A stretch of 64,000 nt of DNA from Tipula vernalis (Eukaryota; Arthropoda; Insecta; Diptera; Tipulidae): NCBI GenBank assembly GCA_958295665.1, contig OY282558.1, positions 137,930,577-137,994,576 of the forward strand. The letters run 5' to 3'. The number at the start of each line of letters is the position of its first letter. Within the stretch, counting starts at the first letter, position 1. Made by a program: the position numbers and the translations under genes. The notes under the pieces were generated by a model that worked only from the letters and a program-made list of their open reading frames with translations, was not told where the DNA came from and did not search any database. Below are positions 33,001-43,599 of this stretch, piece after piece.

Positions 33001-33170
33001 ATGCTATAATTTCTATAGATTTTATCAATTCTGTCAGTTCTATAAATTGTATAAATTTTAGTAATGTTTTAATAAATTTTCAAAGTTTTACGAACATTTT
33101 TCACACTAAAAATTTCATAATTCCCAGAAATTTTCTAAATTATTTGAGTTCCTTAAATACCTACAATACC
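30071..33170. repeat. Degenerate 9-bp minisatellite (TTCTATAAA) with strand switches
   Basis: About 3 kb consists of imperfect TTCTATAAA/TTTTATAAA units. Within 30340-30640, and briefly near 31600, 32130-32240 and 32710, the units lie on the opposite strand (AATTTATAGAATTC). The landmark TCTAGACTTA or a variant recurs at 30341, 31589, 32116 and 32700, each at a strand switch. A second landmark, AAATT.TTTCA.C.C.G.CA, recurs near 30145, 31295 and 31855. Reading frames here with alternating Asn/Ile residues are products of the 9-bp period, not genes. Confidence 0.85.
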
Positions 33171-33690
33171 ATTCCTTAAATACTCCTAAAATACCAAATA
33201 ACCGAGTTATTTGCATGCCGAATCCGCCATATTTCCACCCTTTCCCCATTTGTTCGAGCTCGGGACTCACCGAATTCTTAATCTAAGTAAATATAGTAGA
33301 TACATCGATTAAAATGTAAAACCTTTTAACCAATTTATTTCATTTATTAGCCCGATTTTTGTTTTATTCGGCTGGACTATTACGAAATGAAAAATATTTC
33401 ACCAAGCTTTGCGCATGCGAATTTACCGTTCATCGAGGCACTTACGATGCAATTTAGGTCTTATTTTGATTTAAGGTAGGCATTCAAAATAAATTCGATT
33501 CAAATGCACATGCGTAAGAATATTTTTTTTCGGGCGAAAACAAACAAAATGTTGAAAAGTCATAATAAGTACGGGCTCGGTTCAAGAAACTCAATAAAAA
33601 CCAAACTATTTGCTATTATCGAACATATCGTATTTATCGAACATTTTGCTTATTAAAATGGATCTCTAACGAATTAAACAATCATATTTT
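33171..33690. other. Non-repetitive sequence without gene
   Basis: Moderate complexity, including CGAGCTCGGGACTC near 33256. No frame, element or RNA gene recognised. Confidence 0.4.
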
Positions 33691-33878
33691 TACATTGAAA
33701 TTAAGGCTGATTCACTGGTGCGTTCGTTTGTTCGTTCATTCGTTCTGATAATTTTTTTATTCAATCGAAGGAACAAGAATGAAAAATAACGTCATTTTCA
33801 AGGAATACGATTGATTAAAAAAAATCAGAATGGATGAACGAACGAACGAAGACAACTATGAATCCGCCTTCAATGTTA
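33691..33878. mobile_element. Palindromic MITE with GTTCGTTCATTCGTTCTGAT stem
   Basis: The left arm (33691-33749, including GGCTGATTCACTGGTG and GTTCGTTCATTCGTTCTGAT) pairs with the right arm (about 33826-33878, ATCAG.ATGGATGAACGAAC..GAATCCGCCTTCAATG). The arms carry short GTTC tandem units and enclose about 75 AT-rich bases. No coding capacity; superfamily unknown. Confidence 0.75.
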
Positions 33879-34299
33879 GCGGAACAATTTAGGCCCTAAT
33901 CAAAAACTCTAATACATACGCAGTTTTGACAGCTTTCATAATATCAAACATTAGAACAGAAAATATTCATTTGCTAAAAATTTCATTTATTGCAGAAAAT
34001 ACACAAAACTAAAACTATAAATAGAATCACAGTCATAATTCAAAGTACTGTAAATATGTGTACATATTATGAGATTAATTATAAATCCATTGAAAATTAC
34101 ATGTTTAAAAATCTTGGATAATTAATTGGCTTTGAAAAAGCCTGTGAGTGATGTTTGTTTTAGACAAACATTTCAACGTTAAACTACGTTTTCATGTAGT
34201 TTTTGAAGTGTCATCAATTAGTAAAACTTAACTTAACCCATATCAAAATCGTAAAACTTTTAATTGTGCCGTTCAATTTTATAGATGGTTTATTTACAG
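33879..34299. other. No gene recognised
   Basis: AT-rich sequence between the MITE and the Tigger relic. The 3' end of the Tigger element may extend into it, but no terminal repeat was found. Confidence 0.35.
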
Positions 34300-35170
34300 A
34301 CTAAAGACCAAATTCGTTGGAGTCGGTGCTTTCCTCATCTGATAAAATTTGATTGGGTCCACCTAAATTTGCTTCACCGATCCGCGGGTGAAAATGGCCA
34401 AAACAATATTATTGCCACAAGTTGCTACGAGATGGGACAATAAACTTTTTTTGTAATTGCCTTTTGTGAGATTAATAATATTTTGGTCCATCGGCTGAAC
34501 GCAGTACAATTTGGTGGAAATACAATATTGAAATATAAAAGTGAGAGAAAAAGTGCTTTCAAGCCAGGTTAGAAAAAGCATTGACGTCATCCAAGCGGTT
34601 TTGTTCCCCCCTATATACAATTTTAGAAAGATTGCAATTTGGGAAGGTTCGCGTTTCTTAGCCTTGCCAATTATAAATAATTTCACTTTATGAGTACCTG
34701 AGCTATCAGCGCATACTAGAAAAGTAATTCTTTCTTTGCTGACTTTACGACCAGGTGCCATCTTTTCTATGACAAGCCACTCCCACCGGTGTATATTTGG
34801 TCAGCGACAAGACCCATATCGTTTATTTTATTTTGGAATTTTGACACAAATGGTAAAAATCTTATGCCATGCCGTTTTTTAAAGTTCTTTAGGCATCCAC
34901 CCGCTGCTGTTTTCTTTTATTTTTTTTCATAAATTTTTTTGGCTTTTTCACACAAAACCGATGATTAAATTGTCACATTTTGAGCTCGCCGGTTGCAAAA
35001 CTATTTGTAAAGGGCTTTCTCCATTTTCGGAAATTATGTAGCTTTTAATGATTTTCCGTTGCCTGGACCTATATTTAATGTGGGTAATTGTCGAATGATG
35101 CACGGAATATTTCATGCTTTTGTTTAATTGACAAGGAACTTCGTTGTAATTTAGAAGGCATTATGTTTAA
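34300..35170 (-). pseudogene. pogo/Tigger-type (CENP-B/jerky-like) transposase relic
   Basis: Read on the minus strand, the start near 35163 gives MPSKLQRSSLSIKQKHEIF, typical of the pogo/Tigger N-terminal helix-turn-helix. After several stops and shifts come GGCLKNFKKRHGIRFLPF, the second DNA-binding part, and LVADQIYTGGSGL. A cleaner frame of 132 codons (34761-34363) follows. It contains GRKVSKERITFLVCADSSGT, HKVKLFIIGKAKK, KTAWMTSMLFLTWL and, after an internal deletion, the C-terminal QPMDQNIINLTKGNYKKSLL. The stretch with the second catalytic aspartate is missing. Terminal repeats were not found. Host genes of the jerky/CENP-B class use the same domains, but the breaks make a dead transposon more likely. 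Confidence 0.75.
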
Positions 35171-35478
35171 TAAGATAATTCTTTACACTGAACTTCACTT
35201 TATTATGATATTATGTTATTCTTGTTTGTCTATCTTGTTCGTTTCAAAACTGTAAAAAATACGAAATGTCTATATAGTCGGCCTATTCGAGAAAGCAAAA
35301 AGTAAAAAAAATGATTGTGAATGTTTTGGGAAACAACTATGTATATCGTTAACATAATTATATGCCTCTACTTACACTTATACAAGTTTCAAGTTTGAAA
35401 GAGTTAACCAGCGAAAAATTAGAAAAATGAAACAGAAAGAACAATTTTGCTTTCACAAGTGTTGCAATTATCCAAAGT
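35171..35478. other. No gene recognised
   Basis: AT-rich sequence between the Tigger relic and the SINE insertion. Confidence 0.35.
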
Positions 35479-35492
35479 AAAATACAAAAAAA
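35479..35492 (+). repeat. Target-site duplication, left of SINE
   Basis: AAAATACAAAAAAA, a perfect 14-bp match to 35864-35877. Confidence 0.9.
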
Positions 35493-35863
35493 CCGAGCAA
35501 ACGGCGCAGTGGTTAAAGCTGCGGCGGTTGGATCGGGAGGTACCGGGTTCGAATCCCTATAGGGGCGGGATGCAAAAGGGATTTTTCATCATCTGATTAC
35601 GATCGGTGATGACGATGAACACAACTATGACCCCCTGTTGAGAGTGCGGAATCCATGGGCCGACCCACCTTTCATGTCAGCACTATAGGTTGGCATGAAG
35701 CAATGCAATGTGCAGGTGGTTTAAACGAAAACGGGTCTATAGCCGTACGTCCTCGATTTGGCCACTAAAGGCGTAAGGTAGGACGTAAAAAGCGAACTGC
35801 GAAAGAGTTGGGAGTGCCTCGAGCCCCAGAACAGATTGCAGGGATAAAAACAAACAAACAAAC
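35493..35863 (+). mobile_element. tRNA-derived SINE with intact target duplication
   Basis: The ~371-bp element starts with a tRNA-like head carrying pol III A and B boxes and continues with a GC-richer tRNA-unrelated body. It ends in (CAAA)n at about 35848-35863. A perfect 14-bp duplication surrounds it, the mark of LINE-mediated insertion. The head ends in GGGTTCGAATCCC then TATAGGGGCGGGATGC. No complete tRNA acceptor stem is evident, so it is not annotated as a tRNA gene. A worn copy of its head lies on the minus strand at 53207-53312. Confidence 0.9.
35503..35556 (+). promoter_or_regulatory. Internal RNA polymerase III promoter of the SINE (A and B boxes)
   Basis: The A box is GGCGCAGTGG at 35503-35512 and the B box is GGTTCGAATCC at 35546-35556, matching the GGTTCGANNCC consensus. 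Spacing is within the tRNA range. Confidence 0.85.
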
Positions 35864-35877
35864 AAAATACAAAAAAA
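35864..35877 (+). repeat. Target-site duplication, right of SINE
   Basis: Perfect 14-bp copy of 35479-35492, directly after the (CAAA)n tail. Confidence 0.9.
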
Positions 35878-36669
35878 TCAAAAGTTGCAAATATCAAACG
35901 TTGCAAGAACCGAGCCCGCCGCGCACTGTACTTATATTGAAGGTTCCGTTATCAATTGTGGTGTGTATGTAAATCAGTTATTTTGTCGTAGTTTATATGA
36001 AATTATTGTTAAAGGTTGCAACGTGCATCGAATAATAAAAAATTGCGCTTTAGGAAGATATATCCAGATCCAGACATTCTAAAACACTATAATTGTTTCA
36101 TTAAAAATAATGAAAACCTTTAGAGGTACCAGTACCCTAGCCACTGTATTTTACGAAATATGTCATTATTTTGTGTCATCCACAAGGTAGATTTTTGTAT
36201 CTCTTCGCTCTATTGCATCGCTGCTCAATTTGTACAGCTAAAAATAGTACGCTTTTCTTGTCGTTGTCTTTAAGTGTGTAGGATTGGATTTTAAGGAAGT
36301 ATCAAAATAGAAAAGCAAAATATTTCTATGACATTGGATTCGTTTCAATAATTAAATGTTGTGGAAATATTGGGTGTCGTAAGTGATAGTGTCACAGTTT
36401 TTTAAGAAGCTATGTAGATAGTTGTGCAGAAGCCGGTATGAAATGGTTATTTCAAGATTATTCTAGAATGAGTCAACTTACACGGTTAAAGCCAGTTATA
36501 TTGACTTAAATTAGTCACTATTTGAGCGACATTTTTTAGTGAAGGGAGAGATCGTAGCTATAGATGGCTTGGGCATTGAAATAAACCAACTAACCAACCA
36601 GCATTTTACACATAATGCATTATTAACACCTGAGGAACATGCAGTATCAACAAATTAAAAATATTCGTG
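35878..36669. other. No gene recognised
   Basis: Ordinary mixed sequence with no recognisable frame, hairpin or element. Confidence 0.4.
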
Positions 36670-37090
36670 TAAAGCTTCAATAAGTTTCTTAAATTCTATA
36701 AATTCTGTAAATTCAATAAATTTTATAAATCCATTCTTTATAAATTATTATTTTAAGTCTGTCTGTCTAATTTTACTTATTATAAAAATTTCATAATTTC
36801 TATAAATTTTATAAACTTTATAAATTTTATAAGTACCTATTATAATTTCTTTAAATTTTGAAATTTCGAGAAATGTAATGAATAAAGTCTAAAAATTGTT
36901 TCAAGAATTTAAGTGGTTTAAATTCTGTAAACGCGACAAAATCTATAAATTTTAATAAGCCTTCAAAATCTACAAATTCTATGCCATAAATTTTATGGAT
37001 TCGATTAATTCTAAAATTTTTTTAAATTCTATAAATTTTATGAATTTTATAAATTTTTTAAATTTTGAAGATTCTAAGTTTTATAAATTG
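36670..37090 (+). repeat. Second block of the TTCTATAAA-type minisatellite
   Basis: TTCTATAAATTCTGTAAATT and similar 9-bp units recur for about 420 bases, as at 30071-33170, mostly in one orientation. It starts about 3.5 kb beyond the end of the main block. Confidence 0.75.
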
Positions 37091-37394
37091 TGTAACTCAG
37101 ACTCAGACACAGTAGTTCTCTATTTAATTGTAAATAACTAATACCCTCTCTTCTCGACAATTACAATTTTGAAGTAAAAAATCATAGCTCCGAAGGTATA
37201 GAGAGGGAGGGGGAATGAATAATTATGAATAAATTAAAACATTTAGAAGTAAATTCTCTTACAGGTCGAACAAAGGAAGAGTCGATGTTTATTTAGAATT
37301 TTCAAAATTTGAGAGTTAATATAACCTGCACCTGCAAAATTTGAGAGTTAATGTAACCTAAGCTTATTGGTGTTTAAACCAAACAGATGCATTT
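37091..37394. other. No gene; short tandem duplication
   Basis: AAAATTTGAGAGTTAAT.TAACC occurs twice in tandem near 37305-37362. Nothing else recognised. Confidence 0.45.
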
Positions 37395-37705
37395 AAAAAC
37401 TAGGCGAAATTACTTTAAAAGAAACAAAGCAAATATTAACCAACCGTTTCTCACCTCGCCCATCAGAAATCTCTGCTTTCTACAAATTTTTCAAACGGAA
37501 TCAACAACCGAATGAGCGTTTTACATCATACGTAATGTATAGTGCAGTGGAAGACAATCTAAGGACAATCTAACATTGAACCCCACTACAACAACATTTT
37601 CAAAATCGACAAAACATTAAGAAAGCTCTAATGGATGTGAAGGACAGTATGGTCACCAAAGATCACAGCGAAACAAAATTAAGTCAAAATTTGGAGTAAA
37701 TCAAA
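37395..37705 (+). pseudogene. Ty3/gypsy gag fragment
   Basis: The frame reads KLGEITLKETKQILTNRFSP, then RPSEISAFYKFFKRNQQPNE and RFTSYV. This aligns with the gag piece at 11450-11560 ([20 protein letters not shown]). After a break, TLRKALMDVKDSMVTKDHSE resembles the end of the gag domain. Only this part of gag survives, with stops between pieces. It belongs to the same clade as the gypsy relic at 11295 but is a different copy. Confidence 0.65.
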
Positions 37706-38309
37706 TTATTGGCACAGGTTGATTTAAATAAGACAACCATCGTTGTAATTAAAAGCTGGCCTTGTGTAATCGACGAATCACAACACTATTGGCTTCTTTG
37801 CTAATTTAGATTTAATTTTCTTTTCTTTTATGTTCACATACTGAAATGGAACTGGTCGCAGCAATCGTTTGAGCGGAATATTTTCGCGTGTTGACAAATC
37901 TGGACTACGTCTGCGTCGAGATAAATGTAAATTTGGAATTCTATCCATCGATTTTCTTCGATTTAAAATTGATACTTTGGGGATCAAACCAAAATCCCAT
38001 AAAATCTTGCTGTAGAAAGCTACAATTGCAAAAATAGAAGTTAAATATGGATTTGGATCGAAAATCACCAAAAATCTTTTGACAGCCTAAAACGACTTTT
38101 GTCATCGAGGTCGAATATTATAGTTCGCTATAATCAAGATTTGCCTCTACTTATTTTTTGCTGTGTTTTGCTTGTAGAAGACGAAAGTTAAGAACCTGTT
38201 TCATTTTTTTTTCGAAAAGTGAACGGAATTATTCGCAAATTGACAGGGAAGTGGTAGCTGTAATTGCAGAGGTAAACAAAATTTCATGAATTTGTCTATA
38301 TGTAAGACA

Positions 38310-38765
38310 TTTTAAAATAATCACTGACCATCGAACCTTATTGGGAGTATTCAATCGACTTAAGCAGATTCCAACTGTTATGTCAACTCAATCGATTAGA
38401 AGAAGAACGATTATGAGGTAATTCATCCCGCTGCTTATTTTGGGGTAACCGAACAAAACTTACACCAGCAGGGCAACAAATTAGCCTTACAGCTTTGGAG
38501 TTTTTATATCCAGAAATTGTCCGCATGAAGGCACTTGCACGAAGTTACTTTGCATGAATACATGAAGCCAACACCATACTTGTGAAATTAAGGCGATACG
38601 ATTCATGGAAACCTCATTCCCGTGACCAAAACAAAGAGACCTGAAATCAAATCAACCAGGGATTTTTTCGAAAACGATTCAGTCTGGATCTGGATTAAAA
38701 TGGATAAATGGACGTATGAGAAATCTATTCTAAGGTGCCTTAAATTGTTCTAAGTTATCCAATCC
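38310..38765 (+). pseudogene. Ty3/gypsy pol fragment (RNase H and integrase)
   Basis: TDHRTLLGVFNRLKQIPTVM is the classical Ty3/gypsy RNase H motif (TDHKPLLGLF type). About 180 bases on, EIVRMKALARSYFA matches the integrase zinc-finger region that usually follows an HPGI-like motif. A last piece near 38690 (VWIRIKMDKWTYEKSILR) resembles the end of integrase. Large deletions and many stops separate the pieces. It is probably the same decayed element as the gag piece at 37395. Confidence 0.6.
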
Positions 38766-38964
38766 CATTAGCCTTAGTGAATGATGCTAAATGCCTAATG
38801 GTTGTAGGCTAAACACAAACTTGCACAAAATTCAATTGGCCCTATTCTCTAGAAAATACAAATCTCAGGTTAACGTTTATAGATAAAGCGAAGTAAGTAT
38901 CTTCTTTTGGAAAGAGTAAAGAAAGCAAGGGTAGCGCTGTACTTTTGAACAACTGCCATTGGAA

Positions 38965-39200
38965 GGAGATGATGCTAGAGCCCCACGTCCTTCACAGGCT
39001 ATACACCTCAGTAGTCAAACCCATTTTATTGTACGGGATAAGTCTGGTCCTCCCCTGGGCAAAATTACTACCCAAAAGCTGTTGATGAAAGTTTACAAAA
39101 TAGCCTCTGTATGGATTAGCTATACACTGAGGAGCACATCTACCGACGCTTTAGAAACTTGCTACATCTGACTTCTTTAGACATCTTGGGCAATAATAGG
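38965..39200 (+). pseudogene. LINE ORF2 fragment (RT thumb), decayed
   Basis: Two frames together read LHRLYTSVVKPILLYGISLV, then KVYKIASVWISYTLRSTSTD and LLHLTSLDIL. These correspond to the thumb motifs RPIVTYG..VWWP, LQRLACLGITGAMRTCPTAA and LIGLTPLHI of the RNase H-bearing LINE at 18471. No conserved ends are visible. It is an old, short fragment. Confidence 0.55.
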
Positions 39201-39622
39201 AAGCATGTATTGCCATATGACTTTAAGCCGTATAATGTATGGTAATATCAGCCAGTGCCAAGCGCTTCAATCATTCATTGTTTTAATTTTCTTGAAAAAC
39301 AATAAATTAATTCAAAATTTTTCCTAACCATATTAAAATAAGCAAAGTTTTGTTCTAAAATACCTCAACTATAAGGATGCCTTCAGGAATGTGTAAAATA
39401 GCAGATTTTCAGGAAAGTTAGCCAATAATTCACTCTTCGCCATTTTACAAGGTTTTAGAGATAGAAGAGAAACCACAATATTGCTTGAAGGAATATGGTA
39501 TCGCTGCTTGCTGTGGCCGTGGTTTATATGCAGAAATTTAAGGTTTACTCCTTTTCGTGCAATGACACACTATTGTATATGAGCTCCTGCTCAAAATAGC
39601 GTGTCTCAAAATTTAAATTAAT
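39201..39622. other. No gene recognised
   Basis: Mixed sequence after the LINE fragment, perhaps its remains, but not identifiable. Confidence 0.35.
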
Positions 39623-39650
39623 AATAAATAAATAAATAAATAAATAAATT
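39623..39650 (+). repeat. (AAAT)n microsatellite
   Basis: About seven AAAT/AATA units in a row. Confidence 0.9.
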
Positions 39651-40704
39651 CATTCTCACGTCAAAAGTATTCCAGAACTGTCTCTCTCATCTATTAACGT
39701 GATGGCAGATCGAATAGACAGGACCTTTAATGACAACCTAGGATTTAGGATATTTTGGTGGCCGCTTCGTAAGCTATTATATCAGACTATTTCAAATACG
39801 GGTTTTTTTGCCAGTGCCTCAGTCTTTAGAAAATTATCTGATGTCACGCGCAGGCATCATCGGAATATATCTTGCCATAGAAAAAACGTAAACTTGTTCT
39901 GTTTGAGTAAATAAACTTGAACATGAGTTTTATTATTTCAATGACAATTAAATAAATTCGTAATAACGAGACGCACATAAAACAATTTAGGCCATTCTTT
40001 GGACAACTTAAAATAAAATTCACGTACGTTTAAACGGAGTATTAGTATTAATGGAATGTAAGGTGCCCGTTTCATACAAAGTTTGAATCGAATCGGAAGA
40101 AATTATCAAACGACATGAAGATAAGTTAAGAAGATGCTTGAAAGATCAAATTGATTAGGATACAAATAACGGAAGACGCCCAGCCAACAATAACCCCATT
40201 TCTTGACGTTTGTTCTGATTCAGATCAGATCATGTACACCAAATGTCAATTTTCTGTTTCGTTTCGCTTGCATACTCGTGTGAACAGGTAGAATGAGTTC
40301 GGTATTTAATTTTGTTGTTCATTTCACCACTACCAACCACTTAATACACAATTATTATTCATCTACATTTTACTAGTTGAACTAATTTTTAGATCACAAT
40401 TAAAATTAAAATTTGTAGGATAAAGCAATACGAAACATTTATAATTGGGTAACCCTCTCACGACGTGTTAGATTAGTCGTGATGTTTGGAAATATTATTG
40501 GTGCAACCTTCGGAAGAATCCTAAAATGGCGATCAGCAAAAATTTGGATCGTATTAATCGTTTAATCGAACACGCTAGAAATTTAATGGGTCTCATATTC
40601 AAGGACGGTTTGTTAAAAAAAACAACATAAAAACAATTATCGTTAGTTATCGTTAATTATCGTTTCGTAAGAAATTGTCGCGCTCACTGTGAGTTTATAA
40701 ACTA
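39651..40704. other. No gene recognised
   Basis: A 71-codon frame at 39699-39914 has no recognisable motif. The rest is mixed AT-rich sequence. Confidence 0.35.
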
Positions 40705-40855
40705 TACGACCATTTTCTGAAGAAAAATTTTCAGCAGATTCAATATGTTTTAAATGGAAAACAAAAGAATTATGTACGGAAGGGGAAATTTGTTTACAAA
40801 ATAGACTACGTCGATTGGTTGCCTGTTGAAAATTTTTCTTCAGAAAATGGTCGTA
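40705..40855. mobile_element. MITE with perfect 29-bp inverted repeats
   Basis: TACGACCATTTTCTGAAGAA and the next nine bases (40705-40733) recur exactly inverted at 40827-40855. The 151-bp unit has no coding capacity. Outside, GAGTTTA lies on the left (40691-40697) and the complementary TAAACTC on the right (40854-40860), so the palindrome may extend with a gap. Confidence 0.8.
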
Positions 40856-43599
40856 AACTCGGCATCAGGCAGCGGTGACAAGAAATTCGGCCTGAAACGC
40901 TCCAAATATTCTTTAGTATTATTAAAGATTCCGGACGCCACACAAAATACAAAATATTTTTTGATTGATAAAATTCAAAGTAAAAATTTCAAATTTGTTT
41001 GCGTAAATAATTTTGAGGCATAGCTAATTCAATTTCTTCCAGTGTAGGTAGTTAGTTGTTCTTATTCGAACTTTAAATTTCTTAACCGGTTTTTCAAATT
41101 TTAAATATGCCTAATGCCAAATTTTTTAAGGTAGCTTAAAATTAATTTTGAAATTTTAACGGTTAGCAGATATTTTTATAATTTTGAATATGTAGGAGTT
41201 AAAAGTTTCAAATATAATATTTAGAATTTTTTTGAAGAAAGGCAAACATTTTATATTTTGAAACCGATTTTTTGACCGATTTTCGGTTGAAAACTGGAGT
41301 ATTAGATTCTATCCATTAAATTTTTGAACTTTATTATGAAATTTAATTTAAAATAAGAAAAAAAAATTAGGGTTATCGTAAATATTGAATAAAGCCGTTT
41401 ATGGCTTAATTTGACACAAGCAATAATTAAATCCTTGCCGCAGTTTGTTAATTAGTTGTACAACAATAAACATGTTTAAATGACTTTAAATAACCGATTA
41501 AATTACAATAAATTTTATGACATTGTAAATTATTAAAACCTCCTCACATAATTACTAATTAATTTATTTAAGTATAAATTTATATATGATCGGGCATGCG
41601 ATAAGCACACAGACGAAAGCATGACTAATCATTTATTCGTATATAAAATCAAAACCATATTCATACCAACAAAATATTTAAAACGATCAATAAAATGTGA
41701 TCGATTATCGGCGATTCATTTGGCGCGGCGCGTACACAAAAAAAAAAAAAATCAAAAGAACATGTGAATTTCAATTAATTTTTTATTTTTGTGCATTTTG
41801 ATTAAAAACCAAAATTTTCTAATCAAATTATAATTAATTAGATAATTATAAACAAAGCAGCGAAAAATTCCATAACTAATTTTTATATTAGAAAAAAATT
41901 TATAAAATTACCTCAACCATAAAAAAATTCTAATTTATAATGTTTGTTATACGGAATTGTTAGTTTTTTTTATATGTACTCGTATACTCGTATAGTTTTT
42001 AGAGCTGCTGATGCTCACATTACATTAAATTATAATATCATAAAAAAACAAAAAATTTCTATAGGGAAGATTATATTGTTGTGTGTGACGCCTTGTTTAA
42101 TCGTAAAATTGGATCTCATAATTCGCTTTTTTCTACTCTCTAATTCAATTTGTCTAACAAAATAGTAAAAAAAAATAAAAATTTATACTTTTTTTGTCTT
42201 TTAATTAAATAAAATATTTTAATTTTTTTAATGTGTATACGATTTGTTTCGGTTTGATGAGAATCGGTATCGATACACCATGTTAAGTTAATTGAAATTA
42301 ATACGCGGGATCGATGCTCAAGAATAATTTATAAATTCGATTTTTTTTTTCAAACTCAATTGTTTTTATTTTCCATTAAAATGGTGTGTAATCAGATCCT
42401 TTTTATCCATTTAATCATAAATAAATTATGATTGATTGGTCAATAACCATATTTTGTCATAAATATTTCAATATCCTGTAATTAATTCTTGTTCTCATTC
42501 AACGGCCAAAAAAGTAAAATATACATACATGTGCATATATTTATGTAAGTACATAAATTGAAATAACTTAAAAAAAATAACTGCGCGTTCAAAAATATTT
42601 TGTCGAGGGGTGGGTATGTATATAGTAAGTAACACAATGCAGCGGGATAAATCGAACCAAACAGGATAATTTATATAGAAAAAAAAAAAAAAATCTTTTA
42701 TTATTCGATTGAAGGGAAAAAATAGGATTTTGGTAAAAAATTCAATTGAATTTTATTTTACTAGTATTCGATTGGTATACATTATACATTACACATATTA
42801 TATACCAAACAACAATAAATCGAGGGGACCTGATTTTTTCTCTTACTACTTTCAGTTGGGACCCAATCTTTTCCAATTAGAATTTGACTAATTTTCTTAT
42901 ATTTTACACCTAATTAGCAAAAAACGAATAGCTTCAAATTTAATCAGAATTTAATGCGAAATATTAATTTCGAGAGAATAATTAAGAATATTGAGGAAAT
43001 ACCGAATTGGACAATTCCTTTGAAATCTCAACAGTAAATTTAGCTAAATAAATTCTTGATTCTTAATTCTTAGGTGGGTAAAACAATAACCAAACAAAAG
43101 CGCACAAGAAAAAAGCCCACCCAGAAAATATTTTAATCCGTCCTTAAATTTTTTAAAATAATAATAATTAAAACCTTGAGTTTTTCAGTTTTGGCTCAAT
43201 GGTGCATTTTCTAACAACTTCCCTTTATTTTTTCAATTTTTAACCGAAACAATTTTTTAAAACTAAAGCAAAAAAAAGCTTTTTTCGAAATATCTCATTT
43301 ACTAAAATTTTAATCAAGTTAACCATTAATGCTGTGTCCCTCAGGTCGTTTTTTTTTGGACGAAATTTTCAACTTTTCATTTAAAAACTACATTCCGATT
43401 TTCACCACCAGAGAGATAACGAAAAGTTTCCTTGCGAGGTGACTTTTCAATTAGGTTGTCATTTTTAGAGTGAGTTACTTGGATTATGCGTTAATATGTA
43501 AAATTTAAATTAGCACCACGAGAGTTTATTTCGCTAAGGATAATGAGTAGGTGATGAATTCAGTTCCTCCAATGTTATTATTTCTGTTTTGTCCATGTT
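40856..43599. other. AT-rich region without recognised genes
   Basis: No frame over about 75 codons and no recognisable protein. GGCGCGGCGCGT at 41722-41733 sits within sequence carrying ATGATCG, GATCGATTATCG and TAATCATTTATT motifs; compare 26682 and 9521. The rest is AT-rich with A and T runs. Confidence 0.4.

Noticed and set aside
34363..34761. 132-codon minus-strand frame as a host jerky/CENP-B-like gene
   Set aside because: Upstream sequence continues the same protein with many stops and the catalytic middle is deleted, so it is a transposon relic.
35493..35570. Possible tRNA gene from A and B boxes
   Set aside because: No complete cloverleaf with paired acceptor stem is evident. The body, (CAAA)n tail and 14-bp duplication show a SINE.
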